Source of the DNA: Deltaproteobacteria bacterium
GTDB lineage: Bacteria; Bdellovibrionota; Bdellovibrionia; JABDDW01
Length of the DNA: 30,688 bases
NCBI GenBank assembly: GCA_013287405.1
Contig: JABDDW010000012.1
Location: forward strand, 1-30,688
Reading direction: 5' to 3'
Positions 14,447-21,802 of this stretch are shown here, piece by piece. Each line of letters begins with the position of its first letter. Positions within the stretch are counted from its first letter, which is position 1. The position numbers and the translations under genes are program-made. Below the pieces are notes generated by a model. The model did not search any database. It saw only the letters and a program-made list of their open reading frames with translations, and was not told where the DNA came from.

Positions 14447-14974
14447 TTATCCTTGTGACCTGAGAAAAGACTCTAATTCCCTGAAAAATGGTCCGGGTTG
14501 TTCGACCCACGGAAAATGGCCGGCATTTTTGAGGACGGCCGTTTTGGACCCCTTAATTTTTTCATGGATCCGGTTGGAATTCATTTCAGAACAAACAAAG
14601 TCGTCGTCACCTACCAAAATAAATGTCGGGCTTTTAATTTTGGCAATCCGATCTAGAATATGGACAGACCGTTTTTCACTGTCTTTCCAGCCTATCCAAG
14701 GATGAATTGAACCTGTTCCGGCCTTAAACTTTTGTAAACTATCTTTCAACTTTTTCTGGTCATGAAAATAGAGCGGAAGTGTTTCTATAAGGGCTTCTGT
14801 AAACTCTTCGTCTGTGGGTATTTCGTCCCATCTGCCGTCATACCTCTTTGCGAGATATTCATCCACGCTCAAACCCCAACCCGGAGACGGTAGAAAACAA
14901 AGTGGACCTTGTCCTTGAATATTTATCCAAAGTTTTAAGCCGTTTGCTTCGATGATTTGGGGGCCGTATTTCAT
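14447..14974 (-). pseudogene. Alpha/beta hydrolase with internal deletion
   Basis: The 175-residue frame looks like a proline iminopeptidase-type hydrolase (full length near 290 residues) that lost its middle. The N-terminus has NGLKLWINIQGQG and the oxyanion-loop motif SPGWG (residues 30-34). Right after DEYLA (38-42) it continues as the lid/C-terminal part. The catalytic Asp region VGDDDF (121-126) and His region NAGHFPW (150-156) are present. The nucleophile elbow G-x-S-x-G and the strand before it are absent, so about 100-110 residues are missing in frame. It is unlikely to be an active hydrolase. The frame has stayed open, so the deletion is probably recent or the shortened product has another use. 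It lies next to the tRNA insertion site, 104 bases from it. Confidence 0.7.
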
Positions 14975-15034
14975 TACCTTAAGTTCTCACCTAAACAAAA
15001 AAATAGCAATAAGCCCATATCGGAGAAGGAATAC

Positions 15035-15094
15035 ATGTGTAGTTTATTTATTCTGGGCTACTCGTGGAGTGTAGATTTTGTTATACTTTGCTAA
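15035..15094 (+). CDS. Possible 19-residue leader peptide
   Basis: An ATG at 15035 with a strong ribosome binding site (GGAGAAGG at 15022-15029) opens a frame of 19 codons, MCSLFILGYSWSVDFVILC. It ends 8 bases before the start of the beta-barrel gene at 15103, which itself has no clear ribosome binding site. Coupling of translation is possible. The peptide is hydrophobic, and the short length makes chance likely. Confidence 0.25.
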   Translation: MCSLFILGYSWSVDFVILC

Positions 15095-15102
15095 TCGCAC
15101 AT

Positions 15103-15600
15103 ATGAAAAAACTCATGTTTATTTTTGTATTTCTATCGAGCATCCAATCCTTCGCCGGCCCGGACCATGGTTGGTCTTTAGGTGTTGGGTACCACAACCC
15201 ACCGGGGTCCACGATTGGCGTCAACTTCATGCACTTGTGGACCAACTGGGCTTTAGAGTTGGGCATAGGCTACATTGGTTCATACGAAAGCGAGAACAAT
15301 AACGCCTCGAACAATCAAAATAATTCCAGTGCTTCCGACCGCGACAAAGTTATCTACACTGTAGCCGGCGGCATAAACTTGAAATATCTCTTTGGTTCGG
15401 GACCCGTAAGACCCTATCTGCAAGGAGGCCTAGCCACATTCATTTCAACCAGTAACAGCGGTACCGTCGGAGCGGGAGCATCGCTTAACGATCCCTTCGG
15501 TGGGTTTGGAATTTTCTTTTCTCTAGGAAAAGAGGCTTATCTCTACGTGTCTTATCTGTTGGTTAATACGAGCACGTTGCAGATTGGGGTAGGGTTTTAA
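15103..15600 (+). CDS. Small outer-membrane beta-barrel protein
   Basis: The 165-residue product starts with a signal peptide (MKKLMFIFVFLSSIQSFA, cleavage after SFA). The mature part alternates hydrophobic and polar residues in short strands (WSLGVGY, WALELGIGYIG, VIYTVAGGINLKYLF, YLYVSYLLV) and ends with phenylalanine, as outer-membrane barrel proteins do. About 150 mature residues would form a barrel of eight strands. An Asn/Ser-rich loop (about residues 64-78) would be surface-exposed. No enzyme motif is visible. A TATACT at 15082-15087 may be its -10 box. An in-frame GTG at 15064 is rejected because it would precede the signal peptide. Confidence 0.7.
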   Translation: MKKLMFIFVFLSSIQSFAGPDHGWSLGVGYHNPPGSTIGVNFMHLWTNWALELGIGYIGSYESENNNASNNQNNSSASDRDKVIYTVAGGINLKYLFGSGPVRPYLQGGLATFISTSNSGTVGAGASLNDPFGGFGIFFSLGKEAYLYVSYLLVNTSTLQIGVGF

Positions 15601-15665
15601 TCTATAAGTTCTCAAAAACCTTGCTATGTTCCAGTGTCGAAATCGTCCTCATAAGTAAGAGGTCC

Positions 15666-15682
15666 TTGATAGTTCATATCAA
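15666..15682. promoter_or_regulatory. Inverted repeat TTGATA-n5-TATCAA, operator-like
   Basis: The 17 bases form a perfect inverted repeat with 6-base arms and a 5-base centre (GTTCA), 19 bases before the ATG of the TMEM175-like gene. TTGATA also matches 5 of 6 bases of a -35 box. A dimeric repressor site is the simplest reading. Confidence 0.4.
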
Positions 15683-15701
15683 ATAGGCAAACATAGTGGG
15701 T

Positions 15702-16301
15702 ATGGGTTATCCAAAAATTGGCAAAAGTCGCATGGAAGCTTTTAGTGATGGAATCCTAGCTATCATCATCACGGTCATGGTGCTCGAACTTAAGGTCCCC
15801 CATGTCGATAATTTCAGCGCGCTGGTTGGCCTCTCACCGGTATTTCTGAGTTACGTCCTAAGCTTTGTCTACATTGCCATTTACTGGAACAATCACCATC
15901 ATATGCTCCATACTTGCCAATATGTGAGCCCTGGAATCCTCTGGGCCAATCTTCATCTTTTATTTTGGCTATCGCTTATTCCGTTTACGACTTCATGGAT
16001 GGGTGAAAATCATTTTTCAACATTACCTACTCAGGTTTATGGTTTCGTTTTATTTATGGCTGGGGCAGCCTATTATATTTTGGCGCGGATGATTATAGTG
16101 AGCCAGGGCCCGGATTCAATCTTGAAAAAGGCTATTGGCAATGATTGGAAAGGTAAAGTTTCACCAACACTTTATCTTTTTGCCATCGTGTTGGGCTACT
16201 GGACACCTTTGATGGCCCTTCTCATATTTTCTGGCGTGGCCCTGATGTGGATCGTGCCGGACCCTCGAATCGGTAAGCTCTATCATACCTCTCAACATTA
16301 G
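15702..16301 (+). CDS. TMEM175-family (DUF1211) potassium channel-like protein
   Basis: The 199-residue product begins its first membrane helix with [15 protein letters not shown], the R-x-x-x-F-S-D signature of TMEM175 proteins, which form lysosomal and bacterial potassium-permeable channels. Five or six hydrophobic helices follow (for example [17 protein letters not shown] and [16 protein letters not shown]). The HHHM segment after the second helix is also typical of the family. The protein presumably sits in the inner membrane and conducts K+. The start at ATG 15702 is preferred over GTG 15696, though both lack a strong ribosome binding site. An operator-like inverted repeat precedes it. 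Its stop codon directly adjoins a D-Ala-D-Ala ligase fragment. Confidence 0.8.
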   Translation: MGYPKIGKSRMEAFSDGILAIIITVMVLELKVPHVDNFSALVGLSPVFLSYVLSFVYIAIYWNNHHHMLHTCQYVSPGILWANLHLLFWLSLIPFTTSWMGENHFSTLPTQVYGFVLFMAGAAYYILARMIIVSQGPDSILKKAIGNDWKGKVSPTLYLFAIVLGYWTPLMALLIFSGVALMWIVPDPRIGKLYHTSQH

Positions 16302-16606
16302 AATGTTCTGTTCTTGGCAATAATGAGCCTGAAGCCAGCGTTGTAGGAGAAGTCATTCCGCAATATGAATTTTATAGTTACGAAGCTAAGTGCATTGATG
16401 AAAATGGCGCCCTTTTTAAAATACCTGCTGAAAATTTACCTACTAACCTTGTAGAAGAAATAAGATCTTATTCTATCCAAGCGTTTAAAGCTTTAGAGTG
16501 TAGCGGAATGGGCAGAGTTGATTTCTTTCTCGATAAGCAAACAAACGAGCTCTTTCTAAATGAGATCAATACAATCCCTGGTTTTACAAAAATTAGTATG
16601 TACCCC
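16301..16606 (+). pseudogene. ddl: Fragment of D-alanine-D-alanine ligase
   Basis: Translation from 16301 gives about 102 residues of a D-Ala-D-Ala ligase C-terminal ATP-grasp region: [45 protein letters not shown], then [17 protein letters not shown]. The Mg2+-binding Asp, Glu and Asn residues are still present in DFF and LNEINTIPG. The N-terminal two thirds of the usual protein of about 360 residues are absent, and after MYPR the frame runs into noise and the 3' end of msrA. No start codon or ribosome binding site precedes it. It is thus a remnant; the functional ligase must be encoded elsewhere because the enzyme is needed for peptidoglycan. The remnant has no stop codon within the homologous part. 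Confidence 0.85.
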
Positions 16607-16619
16607 AGGAAGAATGATG

Positions 16620-17249
16620 TCAAATCTTCCTCCTCAAGTGGCACGCGGCCTTACCTCCTTTTTCGACATACTGTTGGTGATATTCCTCGGCTTTGTAGAA
16701 TTCTTTGGCGGGAGTAATCTGTGTAGCGATGGGTTGACTGAACTCCAGAGAAACCTCGTCCTTTGATTTAAGAGCTTCTTTGTGCTGGGCTTCTGAGTGG
16801 TAAAAGATGACGGATCGGTATTGGTCCCCGACATCTGGACCTTGTCGATTCACGCTTGTGGGATCGTGCAGATTCCAGAAGATTTCAAGGAGTCTTCCAT
16901 AAGAAACTATTTTTGGATCAAATTCCACTCTGACGGTTTCAGCATGGCCGGTATCATGATTACAAACGTCTTGGTAACTGGGATTCTGAGTGTGTCCCCC
17001 TTCAAACCCAACGGCCGTTGCGATGACACCATGAAGTTTTCTAAACTCTTGTTCAACACCCCAAAAGCATCCAGCCGAAAAATCGGCGATTTCGGTGATG
17101 GGCAAATCCTTCGGGGCCGATTTTGTGAGATACAAACCGTTTTTTGACAGAGCAATCGTCGGGCTCCCATGTGCTGCCTTAGTAAATGCACCCGTGTCTA
17201 AAAGAAGGATAAGGATTAGAACTGGCAACGCAAAAATATCTTTAATCAT
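16620..17249 (-). CDS. msrA: Peptide methionine-S-sulfoxide reductase, exported
   Basis: The 209-residue product has the MsrA signature GCFWG with catalytic Cys61, then the family blocks [12 protein letters not shown]-like [38 protein letters not shown] and the ending EYHQQYVEK. It reduces the S-epimer of oxidised methionine in proteins, using thioredoxin-type electron donors. The first 25 residues form a signal peptide ([18 protein letters not shown]), so the enzyme should work in the periplasm or at the cell surface. The ATG at 17249 is preceded by AGAGAGG. It diverges from msrB across 145 bases, so the two may share a control region and repair both methionine sulfoxide epimers outside the cytoplasm. 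Confidence 0.93.
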   Translation of the reverse strand: MIKDIFALPVLILILLLDTGAFTKAAHGSPTIALSKNGLYLTKSAPKDLPITEIADFSAGCFWGVEQEFRKLHGVIATAVGFEGGHTQNPSYQDVCNHDTGHAETVRVEFDPKIVSYGRLLEIFWNLHDPTSVNRQGPDVGDQYRSVIFYHSEAQHKEALKSKDEVSLEFSQPIATQITPAKEFYKAEEYHQQYVEKGGKAACHLRRKI

Positions 17250-17394
17250 AGAACCTCTCTGTTTCGGTGGATAAGGAATGTTATCGCCGATGTCCCTATT
17301 GCGCCAACATATGAGATGACTTAAGCTCTTAAGAGAGTATTACAACACAAAGTACCGTAAGTTTTTACTTAAAACTAAAGAAACAAGGTATATT

Positions 17395-17910
17395 ATGAAG
17401 ACAATTATTTTTATAATTCTTCTTGTGGGAGTTTTTGTTATGGCTTGGAATTCAAAAAATTTTAAAAAACAAACAACTGGGGAGCTCAAGAAAAAACTCA
17501 CGCCGATGCAATATGACGTGACGCAAAATGAGGGAACTGAACCGCCGTTTCATAACGAATACTTTCATAATAAAGAAGATGGGATCTATGTTGACGTCGT
17601 TTCAGGCGAGCCTCTTTTTAGTTCTCTCGATAAATATGATTCTGGAACGGGTTGGCCCAGTTTCACAAAACCTATAAATAAAGAGAATGTCGTTACAAAA
17701 ACCGACCATAAGCTCTTTGCCGAGAGAACTGAGGTGCGAAGTAAGACGAGCAATTCTCATTTAGGTCACGTCTTTGACGATGGTCCCAAGGATCGCGGTG
17801 GAATGCGGTACTGTATGAATTCTGCCGCGTTAAAGTTTATCCCGCTCAAGGATCTTGAAAAGGAAGGGTACGGGGAATACATAAAACTTTTTAAGAATAA
17901 AACTAAGTGA
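17395..17910 (+). CDS. msrB: Peptide methionine-R-sulfoxide reductase, membrane-anchored
   Basis: The 171-residue product has the MsrB motifs SGTGWPSF (83-90), [11 protein letters not shown] (121-131) and [14 protein letters not shown] (135-148) with the catalytic Cys140. It reduces the R-epimer of methionine sulfoxide in proteins. The zinc-binding CxxC pairs of many MsrB proteins are absent, as in the zinc-free subgroup. Residues of about 3-17 ([16 protein letters not shown]) form an uncleaved signal anchor or signal peptide, so it should act in the periplasm like the msrA product encoded on the opposite strand. The start at ATG 17395 has a short AAGG ribosome binding site. The 145-base gap contains the palindrome CTCTTAAGAG (17326-17335), a possible control site for one or both genes. 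Confidence 0.93.
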   Translation: MKTIIFIILLVGVFVMAWNSKNFKKQTTGELKKKLTPMQYDVTQNEGTEPPFHNEYFHNKEDGIYVDVVSGEPLFSSLDKYDSGTGWPSFTKPINKENVVTKTDHKLFAERTEVRSKTSNSHLGHVFDDGPKDRGGMRYCMNSAALKFIPLKDLEKEGYGEYIKLFKNKTK

Positions 17911-17983
17911 ATTCCGACTAAAATAAAGGGAAGACGGGAGAAAAAGAGGGGAATTGTATCGCATTTAACTTGAGTATTTAGCA

Positions 17984-18218
17984 ATGAGCAAATATGAGAT
18001 AAGGACTAAGGGATTTCCCCCGTGGCTACTGGGAGGGCAGGGACACTTCGTTTGATTTATTTGCCATGTTGGGGATGGCCCAAGACAGCCGGTTTGAGCC
18101 CCTCTTATTGGCCCAAGACAACAATTACTATATTTTACCAAGTACTTTAGAAATTTGCCGCAAGCTTCTAGGAGTAATGGATACTCCGCCATATGCACAA
18201 GTTCTGCCCATAAAATAA
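17984..18218 (+). pseudogene. Possible frameshifted short gene, unknown
   Basis: The 420 bases between msrB and the lipoprotein start hold no clear intact gene. One frame starts at ATG 17984 (MSKYEIRTKGFPPWLLGG) and stops at 18053-18055. A different frame continues from about 18045 to the stop at 18218 with protein-like content (FDLFAMLGMAQD, YYILPSTLEICRKLLGVMD). The second part has its own ATG at 18066 and could be a 50-residue protein. A single frameshift would join them into a protein of about 75 residues. No homologue is recognised, so chance remains possible. Confidence 0.25.
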
Positions 18219-18330
18219 TTTTCTTACCTAAAGCCTCGAAATATCAAACGACGAGATGTCTAAAAATTTGACACTTCTTGAAAAGGAAATTTTGAGAAAG
18301 TTTAGTGGTATTATTGGAATAGAGGGCTTT

Positions 18331-18867
18331 ATGGGAGTCAAAGACAAAGTGTTCAAAAAAGTTTTAAAGGGTCAATGTAGTACTATTTTTTTATTGATTA
18401 TTACGGCTACGGTGGCCCTGATCGCATTCCAAAATTGCGGAAGTAGCACAAATAACTCTACTCCCAACATTGCCACTTCAGCGGCACCAGCAAGCGGCGC
18501 TTTAAACTTATCAGGACTTACGGCCACTGAGAGTTTAGTTTCTGGCAATGCCGACGTAAGTGCGACGGTCGCCGTGAATGATTCTGCAACTTCTAACTTC
18601 GTCGCCGTTTGGACCATCTTTGATCAGAATGACCAGCCAGTGACCACGGCGGTGGTAGCATCAAATTCTTGCACGACTCTAAATTGTTCGGCGGCAATAA
18701 CTCTGCCTAATAGTACCCAACAATATGGCGTCACTGTTCAAGTTTCCGACGATCAAGGCAATTCCTCTTCTTTGTCTACATCAATCACTTTGCCCACCAC
18801 ACCTTTTCCCCATCCGTGCCCCGCTTGGGGTTGTGTGCCTCCCACACCGCCAATTGGTCACATTTGA
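18331..18867 (+). CDS. Lipoprotein with immunoglobulin-like domain
   Basis: From ATG 18331 (preceded by AGAGGG) the product has 178 residues. It begins with a basic region, a hydrophobic core (FLLIITATVALIA) and the lipobox FQNC with lipidation at Cys36. A longer in-frame ATG at 18256 is possible but would add a charged extension before the signal. The mature protein is Ser/Thr/Ala-rich. From about residue 55 it shows a strand pattern ending in QVSDDQGNSSSLSTSITL, like an Ig-like or PKD fold. A Cys pair (NSCTTLNCS) could form a disulfide, and the end is Pro/Cys-rich. It is probably at the outer membrane. Function unknown. Confidence 0.65.
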   Translation: MGVKDKVFKKVLKGQCSTIFLLIITATVALIAFQNCGSSTNNSTPNIATSAAPASGALNLSGLTATESLVSGNADVSATVAVNDSATSNFVAVWTIFDQNDQPVTTAVVASNSCTTLNCSAAITLPNSTQQYGVTVQVSDDQGNSSSLSTSITLPTTPFPHPCPAWGCVPPTPPIGHI

Positions 18868-18888
18868 CAAGTGATCGAAGCTTTGAAA

Positions 18889-19797
18889 TTATTGGGGTAT
18901 AGTTTCCAGTGATTGTCGCACCGGTGTATTAAATTTTTGGTTGATCTTTTGCCGAAAATCGCCTGGAGACATTCTGGTGGCCTTTCTAAAAAATCTCGAA
19001 AAATAATTGGGATCGTCAAATCCCACCTCATAGGCTAACTGCGAAATGGTGTGATTGGAATAAGCAAGTAAGCGCTTGGCTTCAAGAAGTCTGCGTCCTT
19101 GGATAATTCCACCAGCTGACTTGCCTAGACTTCTTTTGGCCCTCATTGTGAGGGCTTTTGGGGTCATTCTCAAAGCGTCGGCATAGAATTCGATGCCAGG
19201 TTCAGAACAGTAATTGTCTTCTACAAGATTTTGAAAGCGTTCAATAAGCGAGTCGTTGACTACCCGCATTTTGCCCGGACTTAACCTTCGAAGCTCGATG
19301 AGAAGGGCCATCAGATAATGTCTCAAGGAAATTTCAAAATTAGATCCACCCGTGCAGTATTCGTTGAACATAAGTCTTAAGAGGTCCCATAGACGCCTCT
19401 GGATGGCTTCTGGAGATTTTAAAAGGTCAAAATGGTCAGGGAGTTGATTCAACGACGAAGAGAGATGGGAGGATATCGAGTTATAGATAAGAGCCTCTTT
19501 ATCAAATTCTACAAAGTAACCGAGCGTTTTAGTTGGAATCTCCCAATCATGGACCTGACCCGGTTTTACAAAAAAGATTTGTAGAGACTGAATGTTGTAT
19601 TTGTAGAAATCTATTTCATGCCACCCACTTCCCGAGGATACGGCCATGATTTTATAAAAATCATGTTTGTGCGGAAACGGTACTTTAGGCTTGATGCGAT
19701 GATCGATCTTATTAATGCGAACCTCTTTAGTGCTTCCCCTAACGCTGCCGAAGTCCTCCATGGAATATATTTTTTGGCCCAAACAGTCACAGATCAT
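18889..19797 (-). CDS. AraC-family transcription regulator
   Basis: The 302-residue product has an N-terminal cupin-like sensor region (HKHDFYKIMAVSSGSGWHEI and KPGQVHDWEI). The C-terminal AraC DNA-binding domain of about 100 residues contains two helix-turn-helix motifs. The second includes TISQLAYEVGFDDPNYFSRF and the closing GDFRQ. This is the architecture of AraC/XylS activators that respond to small ligands. The ligand is unknown. The assigned start at 19797 has no strong ribosome binding site; M12 (19764) is an alternative. The gene stands alone on its strand, 175 bases from the divergent XRE gene, and ends 22 bases from the convergent lipoprotein gene. Confidence 0.9.
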   Translation of the reverse strand: MICDCLGQKIYSMEDFGSVRGSTKEVRINKIDHRIKPKVPFPHKHDFYKIMAVSSGSGWHEIDFYKYNIQSLQIFFVKPGQVHDWEIPTKTLGYFVEFDKEALIYNSISSHLSSSLNQLPDHFDLLKSPEAIQRRLWDLLRLMFNEYCTGGSNFEISLRHYLMALLIELRRLSPGKMRVVNDSLIERFQNLVEDNYCSEPGIEFYADALRMTPKALTMRAKRSLGKSAGGIIQGRRLLEAKRLLAYSNHTISQLAYEVGFDDPNYFSRFFRKATRMSPGDFRQKINQKFNTPVRQSLETIPQ

Positions 19798-19972
19798 ATT
19801 TATGAGATACTGCTAAAATTCCTAAAGTCGAGCGTTGTTTTGTGAAATTTGTGCTAGTGACTGAGATATCTGTCCCTTATCCCCGAATGTTTTTAAGTGT
19901 ATGTTCAACCTATCTGTCATCGAGCCAGTCGAACAGGCAAATATAGTCCGATAGGTAGTCGAGGTGAAGTCT

Positions 19973-20251
19973 TTGAATCTTAATGAGAAGGCCACAGCAT
20001 CAATGAAGTCAACAGAAGGAAGCCGTTTCGGTCATTACATGGTCGCGCTAAGGGAGCAAGTTTCTATTGAGTTAGAAGAGGCTGCCGCTTTACTGGGGGT
20101 CCAAGTAGAGAAGTTATCTCAGTGGGAAAGAGGACAGGGGCTTCCGTCGATGACTTTTGTCGAAAAAATATCAGAGGTCTACAAAGTCCCCGTCGCTGAG
20201 TTTAGTGAAATTTTAAAATTAGAAATAAAATTTAAGAAAAAATCACCTTAG
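19973..20251 (+). CDS. XRE-type helix-turn-helix regulator
   Basis: The product has about 92 residues. It carries an XRE/Cro DNA-binding fold: MVALREQVSIELEEAAALLGV, then QVEKLSQWERGQGLPSM, then VEKISEVYKVPVAEF. The start is uncertain. GAGGTGA (19961-19967) sits at ideal spacing before TTG 19973, which I chose; GTG 19964 and ATG 20003 are also in frame. A C-terminal basic tail (KFKKKS) follows. It probably binds DNA as a dimer; its targets cannot be told. The 3' end overlaps the convergent DUF72 gene by 4 bases. Confidence 0.8.
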   Translation: MNLNEKATASMKSTEGSRFGHYMVALREQVSIELEEAAALLGVQVEKLSQWERGQGLPSMTFVEKISEVYKVPVAEFSEILKLEIKFKKKSP

Positions 20252-21123
20252 GAGATTCCTGAAAGGGTTTTCTTTAAGTTAAGAGCGTCTGATGGGGCAT
20301 AAATTTTTTCTTCGGTGTCAAAATAAATAAAAGCGTCTTTCTTGGATTTTGGGGGAGCCTGGTCTAAGATGCACATGGCATCTTTAGGTTGTTTACCTGA
20401 GATCCAAAGTTTTATTCTCTCGGCAAGCCAAGAATGGACATCTTTAGTATAGCCGTTTTTGAATTTCGGTTCTTGCCCATGCATTCGACAATAAATGAAA
20501 TCTGAAGTGACGTCTTCAAAATAGGGCGCTCTTTCACCTCCGCTGTGGGCAAAGACGATCGCGACTCCATGCTTTCGCATCAGTCTTACAAAGTCTGGAT
20601 TCATAAAACTCGGATGCCGAAATTCGAATGCATGACGGATTGGGAAATTCTCATCGATCTTAGTGAGGCTTCTCTCTTTCATCCAGTCTGAATGCTTCTT
20701 AGCTATTTTTGCAGCGGCCTTTGAATCATGAGGTAGCATTTTTAAAAAAATCTCAAAGCGATCGTCCTTTAAAATCATATTTGGCGGAACTTGCCAAAGT
20801 ATAGGACCCAGTTTCTTTCTGAGGTTTAATATTCCAGAGGCTAGAAAGTTTGAAAGGGGAATGCTCACATCTTTCAGTCGCTGCCGATGGGTGATATACT
20901 CGGGCCCCTTAACCGAAAAAACAAAGTCTTCGGGCGTCTCATCATACCATCTCTGAAAAGTTTGAGGTTTTTGCATGGAATAAAAGGTGCCATTGATTTC
21001 AATACTTGAAAGGACTCGACTGGCGTACTCTAGTTCCTTTTTCTGGGAGAGATCTTTAGGATAAAAAGTTCCACGCCACCCAGGGAAGGTCCATCCCGAA
21101 CAACCTATGTAAATCTTAGGCAT
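20248..21123 (-). CDS. DUF72 family protein
   Basis: This 291-residue protein starts with YIGCSGWTFPGWRGTFYP, the hallmark of DUF72, a TIM-barrel-like family of unknown biochemical role. Other family features are a E-I-N-x-T-F-Y block (EINGTFYSM), FSVKGPEYITH, ILWQVPPN, AFEFRHPSF, and IYCRMHG near the C-terminus. DUF72 genes often sit beside DNA-repair or hydrolase genes. Here it is the last gene of an operon with LigD and an ATP-dependent ligase, so a DNA repair connection is suggested by context only. It starts 10 bases downstream of the ligase stop. The 3' end is convergent with the XRE gene. Confidence 0.9.
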   Translation of the reverse strand: MPKIYIGCSGWTFPGWRGTFYPKDLSQKKELEYASRVLSSIEINGTFYSMQKPQTFQRWYDETPEDFVFSVKGPEYITHRQRLKDVSIPLSNFLASGILNLRKKLGPILWQVPPNMILKDDRFEIFLKMLPHDSKAAAKIAKKHSDWMKERSLTKIDENFPIRHAFEFRHPSFMNPDFVRLMRKHGVAIVFAHSGGERAPYFEDVTSDFIYCRMHGQEPKFKNGYTKDVHSWLAERIKLWISGKQPKDAMCILDQAPPKSKKDAFIYFDTEEKIYAPSDALNLKKTLSGIS

Positions 21124-21133
21124 CGATTTCTCG

Positions 21134-21796
21134 CTAGTTTGAAGGTCGTCTCGACGATATATTTCGACATCGGATTATCCCCGTGTCGGAAAATCCTTTA
21201 GTATTCATGGATTTAAATACCAATCCCTCAATATGTTCGTCGTTTTTATGTAAAACATTCATACATTTTTCAACGGTCAAAAGCAGAGGTAAAGTTTGAA
21301 CATGGGGAGACAGGTAAGAGCGAGGTAACAACTTGTATCGGTCACTATAGGTCAACCGTGACAGGCTTTTGTCGTCCTTTTTTAAAATGTCAAAAATAAA
21401 CAGCTTCCTTTCTGGCTTAAGCCACTCGGTATCAATGACCGTCCAACCTTCTTTAGGCTCTACAATGCGTATGAGTTCTTTGACAATTTCATTGGGCAAA
21501 AGAATTTTGTGGAGGCGCCCCTGTCGATTATAGGCCAGAGGTTCCTCATTTCGGGAAAGATGAATTTGGGCTCTGTGGCCATGAATTTTCATTTGGCCCG
21601 CCCAACCCAATTTAAGAATTTTCTCTATAGCCTCCCTGCTGGGCTTAAGCTCAGTTTTTGGGTGCATTGCTTTGATAAAGTTCGAGCGTGCCACCGGTCT
21701 CCAAGGTGAGAAAATAGTTTTTTCAAATATTCCAGGAGTTGTTTGTGATTGCCCCATTTCTAAACGCATAGTAAATGGGGCCGGATTTAAGGGCAA
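21134..21796 (-). CDS. Small stand-alone ATP-dependent DNA ligase domain
   Basis: The 220-residue product is a lone nucleotidyltransferase domain of the ATP-dependent ligase superfamily, without an OB-fold. Motif I is MKIHG with the AMP-accepting Lys70. Only the Lys and Gly of the usual K-x-D-G are kept, the Asp being His. Motif III is FIFDIL (133-138), preceded by IDTEW (121-125), and motif IV is EGLVFK (190-195). Motif V is poor (IIRCRN, where K-x-K is normal). Proteins of this size occur beside ligD in some bacteria. It could supply the sealing step that the LigD of this operon may lack. The start at 21796 is tentative; 21766 (MRLEMG) is also possible. It follows the unknown gene at 21803 after 6 bases. 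Confidence 0.75.
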   Translation of the reverse strand: MPLNPAPFTMRLEMGQSQTTPGIFEKTIFSPWRPVARSNFIKAMHPKTELKPSREAIEKILKLGWAGQMKIHGHRAQIHLSRNEEPLAYNRQGRLHKILLPNEIVKELIRIVEPKEGWTVIDTEWLKPERKLFIFDILKKDDKSLSRLTYSDRYKLLPRSYLSPHVQTLPLLLTVEKCMNVLHKNDEHIEGLVFKSMNTKGFSDTGIIRCRNISSRRPSN

Positions 21797-21802
21797 ATGA
21801 TT

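Noticed and set aside
14450..14475. Stem GGTCA/TGACC considered as a terminator downstream of the hydrolase remnant
   Set aside because: Only five base pairs with a ten-base loop and no following run of T in either direction. No convincing intrinsic terminator was found elsewhere either.
17965..18198. A 77-residue minus-strand frame with several cysteines between msrB and the lipoprotein gene
   Set aside because: The start has no ribosome binding site, and the cysteines are not arranged as a known zinc or disulfide motif; the plus-strand frames look slightly more protein-like, though weakly.
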